The notes below the pieces were generated by a model. It saw only the letters and a list, made by a program, of their open reading frames with translations, was not told the DNA's origin and did no database searches. 64,000 nucleotides of DNA from Chlorops oryzae (lineage: Eukaryota; Arthropoda; Insecta; Diptera; Chloropidae): positions 33,361,184 through 33,425,183 of the forward strand of contig CM035807.1 in assembly GCA_020466095.1 (NCBI GenBank), given 5' to 3'. Each line of letters begins with the position of its first letter. The stretch's first letter is position 1. Positions 44,856 through 55,498 of the stretch are shown here, in pieces. A program made the translations under genes and the position numbers.

Positions 44856-47105
44856 ATAGTCTTTGCTTTTTGGAAGCGCTTACGCAAAGCCTTCTCTGTA
44901 TTTTTGTGCTGTTCCTCGGAACAAAATTCGAAGTAAATATTTTCGAACCAATCTTCGGGCTAATCGAATAGTGCTTGAGACGTTGTTATTTCATTATCTA
45001 TCGGTCGTTGCAAGCTTGTGCGTGCAGCCAATCGTTTGGCTGTACCGCCTACTCCATCACACGCACTTTTGCCATGTGATGTTGCATGCCACTCGCTTTC
45101 AATCCCAAAATCAGATTTGTAGTTCACCAAATTTCCGATGTTGTATTTGTTTTTATATTGTCCAGCACATTCGTCGGAAAAGAATTTTAATTTCTTAACT
45201 TTCTCGCTTCCGTTAATCGTTTTCAAGTGCTCAATCATTTTTCCATTGAACAAATGAACTGCAACCGCATCGTGTTTATTGCACTCCGAAATAATAACGA
45301 AACATTCACTGACTATTTCATTATCCAGTTTGCAGTAAATAACGTAGAGATGTACAGTCGCTTGATTATAAGACCAGTGGTATGATTGAATAGCGTCTTG
45401 GAACTGTAATTCTCCGCAAAATCTAGAGTTATCACAAACTCCCCTTCTTTCATATTTTCCTTTAACATCTAAAAATATGCACTTTGTGATTTGGCAATGA
45501 AATCGTGCCTTATGAATAAAGGCAATTCAGTTTTGAGATTAGCCCAAAATGAGTCCACTTTTCCGAATGATCGACAAGTTCGCATCTTTAAATAAAATCA
45601 TTATTTAATAAAATATAAATGTGTCATCAATTCAAGGGAAGTGTTCGTTGGATCGGTATAATACTCACCTATCTATGCAGGACCATTGTTTGTAATTGAT
45701 GAAGAAACCTTTCGATAAGTGCGAAGGTTTTTCAAGTTGTTCGTCTAATCCGGGACAACAATCACAATGTCGGAGGAAACAGAATTCGTTTGGTTCAGAA
45801 CACAATATTTTGTTTGCTACTTTCTGGATCGAAATTTTTTCCTCAGAACCAGATTCTCGCAAGGCTTTATTTAATCCATGAAATTTTAATCTCATGCTTT
45901 GATGTATCTTGCAAACACAAACATTATGACTACCGCTACATCCAACAACAACACAATGAAGTGGTCGTAACTTCGTAAATTTTGACAAACTAATTTTTAT
46001 GTCCGTATTTTTCGACAAAAATTCTTCATGTAAATCCCTGAGGTTGGAAAGGAGTAACCTTTTTTGCACGCTTTTCTTTTGACCATCTTTTATAATCGAA
46101 ATGCAATCTTTTTTCCCTGGCATAACACGACTATATTCGTCCGATTCATAAAACTCTAGGAACTTACTAACAACGTCATCGGGCAGCCGGTGGCCTGGTT
46201 TTTGCGATGCACTTGAATTAAAGCCTGATGACTGACGGATTTTCAACGTAGCTTCCGCCATATAGCGAGTAACGCCCAGATTTCTTTTAATCTGTGCAGC
46301 CGACCATTCGATTGGTGCAGATGTCAATATTCTCATTTTTTGTGATCTATCAGTCTCCTTTGATAAAGCGATTTTCATCTCTGCTGCTACTAAATCATCG
46401 GAAGGTGCATCTTTCGGAATAGAGACTTGCGTTTCGCTGAATGAGCCTGGCAAAAATTCATCTGCAGTAAACAAGAGGTGCGAGGTAAGCAAAGGATGAA
46501 ATAAAGGTAGAATGGGAAAACCACAAACACACGCTTTGTCAGCAAACCGCTTATGCAACGAACTGCAGTTAGTGACACTGTGAAGACAACAACAACATGG
46601 AGGTTGGCAGAACAACGAACATCTCCGGGAACAAAGTACACGTAGATCACAACATTGGCACATACGTACCCACGAGCATCGACGAAAAAGTGTGGATCTC
46701 AGTGTAAGCTGGGATTAGGATAGTTAATCGAGCTTGTATAGGAACAAAATTATTACTTTTAAAAGGATATAATAAAATATTACTACACTCAATCTAAACA
46801 AAGAACTTTTCATTATGCTCATACCGACGCTACAACAGAACAACAGATAATAGGTACAAATTAAAATTACCATCTGAAACATCACCTTCCGAAGTGGATA
46901 TGTTATCTTCTGACTCCCATTCGTAAATTTCTTTTGGTGCCGACAACGTAACGATTGTATGATTTTTAGTCACTTTCAATCTACAGTTGTTGCAAATATA
47001 TTTTCTACTCAGTTTCTTAAACAAAGTACTCCACGTGACTTTTCCGTGACTTTTCTGACCCCAGAGGTAACTCGGGAATGTTTTTCCTTCAAAAATGGAT
47101 TGCAA
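44856..47105 (-). pseudogene. Intron-bearing member of an uncharacterised repetitive metazoan gene family
   Basis: Minus strand. 47105-46870: FKKLSRKYICNNCRLKVTKN, a Cys-pair finger-like start. 46400-45668: QIKRNLGVTRYMAEATLKI, YSRVMPGKKDCISIIKDGQK, KFTKLRPLHCVVVGCSGSHN, CVCKIHQSM, CDCCPGLDEQLE. Intron 45586-45668 (GTGAGT...AAAG). Second part 45585-44856: RHDFIAKSQSAYF, GEFVITLDFAENY, then after a shift YHWSYNQATVHLYVIYC, HDAVAVHLFNG, KKLKFFSDECAGQYKNKYN, EWHATSHGKSACDGVGGTAK, TSLQRPIDNEITTSQALFD and a stop. I have seen the FAENYSF, FSDGAGSQYKN and SHGKGACDGVGG blocks in many predicted arthropod and cnidarian proteins with no assigned function. Repetition suggests a transposon protein. At least two shifts and a stop; the 3' end is cut at the gypsy junction. 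Confidence 0.7.
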
Positions 47106-47219
47106 CAGCGTGGTGGTATTGGCATTTTAACGCAAGCAAAAGCAATGTATTGCCGAAGTCTAAAGTCCGAACTGAACACCAGATCAAAAAGTACTGTAAG
47201 TTTAGTGCGGTAATCGCCA

Positions 47220-48001
47220 AAAGCCTATGAGCTAATAAACTTTACAGCATTGGAAATTCCATTGAAATTTGGAAATTTAGTTGGAAAGAACTCGATCATA
47301 TCACTCTTTTGTGCCAGTTGATTCGAAAACTGTGGAATGTCGGGAAATTTCCGCATCTATTGACTTTTATGTGAATAATATTGCTTAAAAAACTATATTT
47401 CACATTGTTAATAAAAGGAACAAATAACTGGAAAACAAATTGAATAAGTTTATAATACCTTATTTCTAAAAAGACGATCAGAAAAACTTAATGAGCTCAT
47501 GAGCAGGTAGAAAGAAAATACGCGCAGCGGGTCGGCGAATATGGCTCTGCGTAGCCGGTGCGACCAGAGTCAAGTACGAAAATGGCTATGCGCGACTGCA
47601 GAATTTTCGAGATATCTGGTGAACTAATCATTTCTCCATCGTTCTTTCAACGGATTTAGGTTCACCACAGTTCAATACATGAACCTTATTTTATTCAGAT
47701 TTTTTACAGGCGGAGAACAATATTAAAAATGAATTGTTTATAAAAAATTGTTTATAAAAAATAAAAAAAAAATTTTTTTTAAGTAAAAAAAATATTTTGA
47801 AAGTAAAATTAATTATCTATAATTTGACGCAAAAAACATTAAAATCGATTGCACTGTTCGGTAGTTATAAATGTTTGATAAAAAAATAGTCTAAAAGTTC
47901 AATTGCTTATATCTACTGCAAAAAAATTTTTTTTACCTATAACTTGGTGAGAAAATTTCTTCCTCAAACAGCTATCGATTAAGTCCAAAACGGTCAAAAT
48001 C
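47220..48001. other. No recognisable gene
   Basis: AT-rich spacer; GC-richer patch at 47520-47610. Confidence 0.4.
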
Positions 48002-48239
48002 TAAGAGAAAATGTGATAAGAATTCGAAACGTTTGCAACGAGCTCGCCTCGAGCTCGCTTTTTTTATCGTGGAATTTATAAGAGTCTTGCCGACTACGGC
48101 ACCCTTTGTTGATCTTTCGATAGGTTGCATCTAAAAACACTGTAAGAACGACTTTTTAGTTTTCTATTTTGCAAAATTCCTTGAGGGCTCCCTGAAAAAT
48201 GGCCCCAATGCAAAATGGCCCCAAACTGAAAATGAAACA

Positions 48240-48885
48240 AGTAAGAAAGCTAAAGTCGGTCAAGCATGACTTTGAAATATCCAGCGTCCCGACATTATGA
48301 GCGCAATATGTTTTGCTTCTCTATTTGTGGGCGTGGCAGTGGGCGAGCTACATAAATTTATGTTCCTACACCTTTTATTTGCCTTGGTAAACCTATGTTG
48401 CGAATTTGAAGCTGCTACGCCTTTTACTTCACAAGTTACGATAAGCCCTTATTTGTGGGCGTGGCTCAAGGAGGACGGCGTCCATTTTTTTCAGGAAATG
48501 TCCCTTTTCGTAGTTTACCAGTACACCAAATATCAATGAAATGTGTTGAGTGGTTCGCAAGTTACAAGCATTTTACTGAAAACACATTAATTTCATTTGT
48601 GGGCGTGGCAGTGGGCGGATGTCTCTCATTTTTACTTAGGATCATACTCGGACCCCGATATACATGTGTACCAAATTTCGACTTCATTGCTTCAGCCGTT
48701 TCGGAAGAGATCCGAGCACGGACAGACGGACAGACGGACGGACAGACGGACGCACGAACGGACATGTCTAAATCGATTCAGTTTTTGATCCTGATCATTT
48801 CTATATATGTCTTTATCTCCGGAGCTTAATTCTCCCTGTTACAAGATTTGCACAAATCTAATATACCCCGCTTACGCTGAGTATA
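48240..48885 (-). repeat. mini-me-like (GTCY)n repeat, copy D, inside the fold-back
   Basis: Inverted relative to copy A: GTGGGCGTGGCAGTGGGCG twice, the GGACAGACGGACGG tract at 48720-48760 and the GATTCAGTTTTTGATCCTGA end. Confidence 0.8.
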
Positions 48886-48887
48886 AA

Positions 48888-49330
48888 AAGGCCCCAAAAT
48901 GTGGGGTCATTTTGCATTATGAAAAATTACCCCAAATCAAAAATGAAATTTGGCCCCAAAATAAAATGAAAAAGGCCCCAAAATAAAATGAAAAAGGCCA
49001 CAAAAACAAAAATAGGTTTTTTTAATCGAAATGAAAAATGACCCCAAACTAGAAAATAAAACGGCCGTTATGAAATAAAAAAAATAAAAATGGAAAAAGG
49101 CCCCAATTTTGGGGTAACTTTGCATAATGCATTATTGCCCCACTTTGAAAAATGAAAAAAGGCCCCAAAATTGGGGTAATTTTGCATTATAAAAAATAAC
49201 CCCAAATCAAAAAATGAAAAAAGGCCCCAAATGTAACATAATTTTTGAAAAATGCAAAATGACCCAAAAAATCGCCCTAAAATTCGTGATGTATTTAATA
49301 AAAAATTTTGGGGCCTTTTTTCATTTTCAG
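48888..49330. repeat. Degenerate AAAGGCCCCAAAATG tandem repeats
   Basis: About ten irregular units of AAAAAGGCCCCAAA(A/T) and CCCCAAATCAAAAATG in both arms' proximity. Confidence 0.8.
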
Positions 49331-49572
49331 TTTGGGGCCATTTTGCATTGGGGCCATTTTTGAGGGAGCCCTCCAGGACTTATCAAAATAGAAAACTAAA
49401 AAGTCGTCCCTACAGTGTTTTTAGATGCCACCTATCGAAAAATCAACAAAACTTCAAAATCCCTTTTAGGGTGCCGTAGTCGGCAAGACTCTTATAAATT
49501 CCACGATAAAAAAGCGAGCTCGAGGCGAGCTCGTTGCAAACGTTTCGAATTCTTATCGCATTTTCTCTTCGA

Positions 49573-49730
49573 ATCGAACGCAAAATACGATAAAAGCGCG
49601 AGCTCGCATATTCTAAAATCCACGATAAAAAAGCGAGCGCGAGGCGAATTCGATTCGAATTCGTTTAATGCGATTCGCGCTCTACGAATTCGATTCGAAT
49701 TCGATTCGAACTCGTTATCGTTTTTGTGTT
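49573..49730. repeat. GAGCTCG/GAATTCG palindrome-rich tract
   Basis: AATTCGATTCGAATTCG and GCGAGCTCG words repeat; local extension of the fold-back arm sequence. Confidence 0.6.
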
Positions 49731-50620
49731 TATTGGGAACTGATAAAAAAAAAAGCGAAATCTGAGTGTCATCACTGTAAAAATTCAAAACATATGGCCA
49801 TTGAAATTTCCATAGAATATAGATTAATAAAGAGGCGTCGTTTCGTAATTTTCTAACTTCCCTCCTTCTGAGTTTCATGCATATCATAAGAGAATATACC
49901 ACGTGCGATAGTAGAAAATAACCAAAACAAAGAAATGGAAAGAAATACAGAAGGCAAATGAAAACGTAAACAGCCAATGTGTTTCAGGCGCGGAGTTAAA
50001 AATTGTTTTCAAGGGTCTGCATAAAAAGTTTTTATCAAAGTCATATAATACCTACATATTTACTATGAGTTTGATTTCAATACAAAAGATGAGGAAGCCT
50101 TTTTATTTATTCAATAAAAGTTATATTTTTCAAATTTTATTCCTATATAAAAACCTTATAAAGAGACTTATGTTTATTTCGGGAGCGAACCCCTTCGGTT
50201 GCGTTATTGCTGACTTAATGTACGCCTGCGTTGACGAATTACTTTCGCATGCCTTTGGACACAAACCGGAATAACAACTTTTCATATCTGTGCGTTTGTG
50301 TAAGAAGGATTTTCGTTGTCATGCATTTGAAGGGACAATGTGTAATATATGAATTCGTACAGATAATTTTTTGTGCAAAATAAAATTTTTTGGCATTTTA
50401 CAAATTTGCCATGATGTTCAATTAAAATTCACACAGAAATATATTTGAATATATGTTTGAAGTAAAATATGAGGGACGGAGATGTAATGTCGTCCGTCTC
50501 TATCACTCTCATGTGCTTAATTCCAGTGAGTAGTGTTTTGCCTTTTAATGCAGAACCGTACTTATATGTTGCTGGAGATAATTACGGGGGAGAATGTAGG
50601 AGAGAAGTAAGACTGGCTTT
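49731..50620. other. No recognisable gene
   Basis: The plus frame 50065-50274 (69 codons) shows no domain and is probably chance. Confidence 0.4.
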
Positions 50621-50903
50621 ACATTATGCGTGTTCACCCTTGCGTTAATTCGAATTCCCTTTTAAAACTCCTACGAAACGCGCAGAGCATTTAAGCCGGG
50701 AAGTCGCATACACCGTTTTCGGCCACGAAAACTAAAACGAAGACTGAAAATCGTTGTTGTTCGTCACTGTTTCGTTCCTGAGTTAGTTTTCGTTTCGTTA
50801 GAAGTGTAGCGACATAAATCAGAAACGGAAACAACCGATTTTTAGCTGTCATATCATATTGAAGTGAAATATAGTGCCTCGAAATTATTGATATAAAATC
50901 AAA

Positions 50904-51983
50904 CCCCCCTATTTTGAATTCATACGATACCCGATAAACGCTTGCATTCTGTTATGCCATATTACGAATTGAAATTTATCGTATTATATCTGACAGTTAG
51001 CGTTTATCGTATATTGTTAAAATATGGTATTGCGATACGATACGTACCGTATCAGCTGTTCAATTTTAAACGCATGCAAGCGGATGAAAAATTGTGTACG
51101 ATACGCAGAAAAATATTGAAATTGTAGAATTTTTTACTCTTTACAAAAAATGTAAGTGCCAATAAGTTTACATCGGCTAAGCCGATTGCACACATACCTT
51201 TTCCTCAGCCTAAAATATGTTGAAACATTACCTTAACAAAAAATCCCGCCGTTTTCGTTGTTCTAGCTACACATTATCTGTGCTTCGATTAAGCTTCACA
51301 AACTCGAAATTATATTTAAGTAGAAATTTTTTGCGAATGGTGGTCAAATGGTCAAATTTAACCCGTTAGAGTACATTTTGTCTAGCAGCGAAATACTCAA
51401 TTCAAAATAGTGAAAATCAAATTTTTTCGAATTTCGCGAATGGTGGTCTTCATCAAATTTTAACCGTTAGAGGACATTTTGTCTAGCAGCGAAATACTCA
51501 ATTCAAAATAGTGAAAATCAAATTTTTGCGGACTTCGCGAATGGTGGTCATGGTCAAATTTTAACCGCTAGAGGACATTTTCTCTAGCAGCGAAATACTC
51601 AATTCAAAATAGTGAAAATAAATTTTTTGCGAGTTTTGTGGGGTTCATTTCCAAAGGATTTGAAGCATCCCTTAATTGTCTTCTGCGACTGCCTCAATGC
51701 GGGTCTCATTTTCATTTGGAGTTATAAAAAAGGCAATCGATGTTGAGGTAAACATTTGGATTTTATTTTTTATTTTTGAAATTCAACTGACACCTCTTTT
51801 GAAAGTATGTGTTATAATTTGACAATAACAGCTGTTTTCAAAAAAAAAAAATTAACATACATCACTGACACTACCCAATTGAAAATCTATCGGGCGTGTA
51901 AAAACGATAATATCAAAACTGATTTCATACGATACGCTTCCAAGCGTTTATCGTCTATCGTATGGAAATTCATAATAGGGGGG
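50904..51983. mobile_element. CCCCCCTATT-ended element nested inside the TTA element, 1080 bp
   Basis: Ends CCCCCCTATTTTGAATTCAT and, on the minus strand, CCCCCCTATTATGAATTTCC, then CATACGATA and GATAAACGCTT on both sides. The terminus resembles the GGCCCCTATTATGAATGG MITE at 6920. The duplication is not resolved (AAA against TTA). Confidence 0.8.
51333..51640. repeat. Tandem repeat, about 102 bp, three units
   Basis: GCGAATGGTGGTC recurs at 51333, 51436 and 51537; each unit has GACATTTT(G/C)TCTAGCAGCG and AAATACTCAATTCAAAATAG. Confidence 0.93.
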
Positions 51984-52335
51984 TTATTTTCATTTGTCAT
52001 AAAAACTACAACGAAATTAAATTGAAATAAAATAAATGAAGCTGACTGTCAAAATATACATATTTCGTTGCTATAGCTCCGAAAAAAACCTACTTGAAGT
52101 TGTTTTCGTTCCGTCGTCAAACGGCGATTTTTTCGTTGCTAATCGCCGCTGTTTCGATTCTGAATTTCGCCGCTACTTTCTGTACCAGAAATTTTTTTGG
52201 AGCTAATGTATGGAATTTCGTTTTCGTCGCCGAAAACGGTGTATGCGACTTCCCGGCTTTAGACGATGATTTTCACCCTGCGTTGCTGCTTGTCGTTTTT
52301 TGACATTAAAGCGGCCTATCGTTTTCATCGCTTAT

Positions 52336-52479
52336 TCAAAACATAAACATCTTTGATATTTCAAAGAGTGCATCCGAACGTTTGATCCGATTCTGGTAAT
52401 CTGGATGGCGCGTGTTGTATAGGACCTCATACCCTTGATATTTTTCAATAAGGTCCTCTATCAGCTCCTTGGTCCACAT
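52336..52479 (-). pseudogene. MADF-domain N-terminal fragment
   Basis: From ATG 52479: MWTKELIEDLIEKYQGYEVL, then YNTRHPDYQNRIKRSDALFE. The pattern L-I-x-x-x-x-x-L-Y...HPDY-N...R matches the start of MADF (Myb/SANT-like) DNA-binding domains, which PIF/Harbinger elements carry as their second protein. It is cut by a stop after 47 codons. Confidence 0.75.
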
Positions 52480-53164
52480 TTTCTACATATCGTTAAATTA
52501 AATTTGAAAATCTCCACTCTTCTGCTCTGTTTCGATAACATTTCATGTTTTCCAGAGAATGAAAAATAATTCATTAGTTATATTCCTTAGAGATAACAAA
52601 GGTAGGTTTTTTAAAAATATTTTTATGTTATTTGCAATATTCTAAACAAAAGCAAAAAGAATCTGCCTGTCTTCTTCATATTTACTCATAAGCTTGAAAT
52701 AAATTAACTTAAAATTGGATCTACTTCACTAAAATAGAGCAGAAGCGTTGAGTAACTATTCTATTTTATATGACAATATACCTATATTATTTCATTTCTT
52801 CACAAAATTTAACTTTTTTCTTTCGCAACCGATATTTTAAATTCTTCTTCGGCGCTCCGAATTTGAAAACAAGAAAAACAATATGAAAACAAATGTCAAA
52901 ATAACGAAAACAATCAAATAAAAATGTCAAAAGCACCCCTGAGCTTGCGTGTTTGTCTAACCTGCTGACTTCTCTATTCCGCTTGCCCAAAAGCTCGTTC
53001 CCCTTGCGTACTCACCCAGGGTGAACACTTATAGTTTAAAGACCTTCTAAAAAGTGAGAAGGCGCTAAATATTTCTTACGGGATTAATTCTCTTTGCTAG
53101 TGCGCCGAGGAAATTATATATTTATGTTTCCGAATTTATTAATTTATTTATGTTTCTAAAAATT

Positions 53165-53500
53165 TGTTTTCATTGTCTGGAAAACATGAAATGTTATCGA
53201 AACAGAGCAGAAGAGTTGAGGGTTTCAAATTTAATTTAATGATATGTAGAAAATGTGGACCAAGGAGCTGATAGGGGACCTTATTGATAAATACCAAGGG
53301 TATGAGGTCCTATACAACACGCGTCAAAGATGTTTATGTTGTGAATAAGTGATGAAAACGATAGGCCGCTTAAATGTCAAAAAAACGACAAGCAGCAACG
53401 CAGGGTGAAAATCATCGTCCAAATGCTCTGCGCGTTTCGTAGAAGTTTTAAAAGGGAATTCGAAAAAACGCAAGGGTGAACACGTATAATGTAAAGAGAA
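53165..53500 (+). mobile_element. Second, inverted MADF-bearing arm
   Basis: Inverted copy of 52258-52570 joined to 50628-50690. It holds MWTKELIGDLIDKYQGYEVL from ATG 53253, with the HPDY part deleted, and ends GTGAACACGTATAATGTAAAG. Confidence 0.85.
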
Positions 53501-53793
53501 GGTTGAGGTACAATAGGCACGACAGCCCGACACGACGATGCGTTTTGTCGTCGTTATCTGTCAAATCGATTATCAATGCACAGAAACCCACGAAGCAATA
53601 TACAATGCTCTCCGACACGACAGCACGATACGACAAATATTCGAAAAATTGAATATTTGTCGCTGCGACACGATTTGACATTCTGAAAGCAGGGGTGGCT
53701 ACGTCAAAAACAGGGATGATAGGTCAAAACATCTGTTCTGGAACTAAAATTCTCAACGTTTATAACTCAAACAGCAAACAGAAACATGATAAA

Positions 53794-54687
53794 ATGAACT
53801 AGCTTAGCCAGGAAAATATTCAATTTCTAATCGATTTAGTGCGCGAAAAGCCTTTGCTGTGTGACAAAGGACATCCTCACTATAAGAAAACTGATGTCAA
53901 GGACCAATTATGGAAAGAAATCGCGAAAAAACTGAACTCAAATGGTAAGTTAAGTGTCTACAAGTTTTGAGGACCGCTCTTAATTAGATTTTGTATTTAA
54001 GAAAAAGACTGCAAGACGGCATGGCGTTCAGTTTATTCGTTGCAGAAAAGAATACAAGGGCAAAACAGGACAAGCTGCAGACGAAACAAAGAAGAAATAT
54101 AAAAATTTCGAAAGTTTATTGTTTTTAAGCGAATCACTTGAGCCTAGGGCGTAAGTTATTTGGTTGTTCTACACACTCTGCAGATTTTAACATTGTTCAT
54201 TAGCCATTGTAGCAATTATACTCTTGACACGACCTTAACGGAAACTGAATATGAATTAATTGAATACGACGAATACAGTGGCAACTCAGAGCCTGCAGGA
54301 TTTTTTGATTTTGAAAGTGTGTCGCCGGAATCATGTAAAAGTAAGCCTGCAATACATAATGCTAATACTTATAAATGTATAGTATTTGTTAATTACAGCT
54401 GTCCCAGTGCCAACAATTTCGCCAATGTCTACGACAAGCTCGTCATCATCGTCAAGTAATAAAAGGAAAAACCAAGACGATGGAACAGAATGTTTCAAAG
54501 ATTTTTTAAATACTCCATCAGCACAAGTTGCAACTAAAGAGCCAGATGGCGTTGATTTGTTTTCTCGAGCGATGCAGAAACAGTAAAAGCATATAATTTG
54601 AACCCATACAATATGGCTTTGCTAAAACGTGATGTTATGGTTTTCGTCACTGAAAAGCTCGAACAGTTTCGGTCGAGCGAGCAATGA
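53794..54687 (+). pseudogene. MADF/BESS-like second protein of the PIF/Harbinger element
   Basis: Four exons with GT-AG sites: 53794-53944, 54002-54150, 54213-54340, 54399-54687. E1: QENIQFLIDLVREKPLLCDK, then LWKEIAKKLNSN. E2: DCKTAWRSV, then RKEYKGKTGQAADETKKKY and NFESLLFL in another frame. E3: acidic linker. E4: Ser-rich stretch, DLFSRAMQ, then PYNMALLKRDVMVFVTEKL, a BESS-like tail. In PIF/Harbinger systems this Myb/MADF protein helps the transposase bind DNA and reach the nucleus. Lesions: TAG at codon 3 after MN, a shift in E2 and a shift in E4 near 54585. It may be dead or affected by sequencing indels. Confidence 0.75.
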
Positions 54688-55020
54688 TCGTAATGACTAC
54701 TAGGACTTATTTTGCTGAAAAATATTTTTTATTTGTTTAAGAAACAGGTTCCCCAATAGAACAAAGTACAACATATTTACACCATATTCACATGATTTCA
54801 TACAACAAGAAACGCTGCAGGCACGCGTTTCTTATGATAGACAGAATCTACACAGTTCTATAGAAACTAATGATTTCATTATAATCTCTCATGTTTCAGT
54901 CATATTAACAAAATGACAATATATCATCGTATGGTGGAATATTCACCTAAAATTTATATCATATTGCGATATTGTAGCAATGAGAAATATTCCCCTCATC
55001 TTTAAATCCCGATATGATGC

Positions 55021-55396
55021 TGTCGTCGACACCAGGAGTAAGGCAATATCGATATGGCCCGACGGCACATCACTAATTAATCAGCCGAAAAATGTCAGCC
55101 CTAGTTGCATTTATTAGCATCACCAAATGGCGTGATATTAGTTTTTATGTTTAATTTTGTTAGTGTAAAAGTAAAGCGGTATTTTGCAGAAGAATTGGCG
55201 GGAAGCGGAGCAGACTATAAAAGGACGAAGTCTGCAGTAGAATTCTCACTTTGCGCCAAGACTCCTGCAAGAAACCAAGTAAGTAATAGTCATTTGTTAT
55301 TTGTAAGTGCTCAATGTGCAAACGTTTTTTTTTTAGAGAATAAACGATTCCTACTACTTTTCGTGGAGCTGTTTAATTCCGTTGTATTACGGCGCA
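55021..55396 (+). repeat. 5' LTR of BEL element
   Basis: Starts TGTCGTCGACACCAGGAG, ends GTATTACGGCGCA. It contains a TATA box (CTATAAAAGG near 55213) and AATAAA near 55340. It differs from the 3' LTR by one T in the T-run near 55325. Confidence 0.96.
55208..55222 (+). promoter_or_regulatory. TATA box of BEL LTR
   Basis: GACTATAAAAGGACG within the LTR; transcription would start about 25-30 bases downstream, near the CTGCAGTAGAATTCTC stretch. The same box is in the 3' LTR near 61105. Confidence 0.7.
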
Positions 55397-55498
55397 TAGT
55401 CTCAAGTGGCAAGCCGCCACATATTTATTCTTTGTTCTGCACATAAAGAGACTCTTCATTGCAAATTTATACGTCGATTGCAACAAAAGTGAGAGTTG

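Larger units (their letters stand above)
48002..49572. mobile_element. Fold-back element with about 230-250-bp inverted arms
   Basis: Left arm 48002-48232 and right arm 49320-49572 are inverted copies (for example GTCTTGCCGACTACGGCACC against GGTGCCGTAGTCGGCAAGAC, and the CCTTGAGGGCTCCCTGAAAA region). Between them lie a mini-me repeat and a GGCCCCAAA-rich stretch. Immediately right of the arm, CCACGATAAAAAAGCGAGC occurs again at 49619. Confidence 0.85.
50694..52258. mobile_element. PIF/Harbinger-type element, TTA duplication, 1565 bp with nested insert
   Basis: Ends AGCCGGGAAGTCGCATACAC (plus 50694; minus 52258) extending through CGTTTTCGGC; TTA at 50691-50693 and 52259-52261. The empty site is visible in the second arm (GAGCATTTGGACGATG at 53430, minus). 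No transposase is encoded. Confidence 0.92.
50624..53041. mobile_element. PIF/Harbinger-related element with MADF fragment, split by another PIF-type element
   Basis: The left end CTTTACATTATGCGTGTTCA at about 50628 is answered by TGAACACTTATAGTTTAAAG at about 53022-53041 in inverted form. A MADF-domain ORF lies on its minus strand (52336-52479). The insertion 50694-52258 interrupts the left part; comparison with the arm at 53165-53500 shows the uninterrupted sequence. No clear target duplication was seen. Confidence 0.6.

Noticed and set aside
45790..45978. Short plus-strand frames in 45.7-46.0 kb
   Set aside because: Antisense to the conserved minus-strand blocks of the 44856-47105 family.
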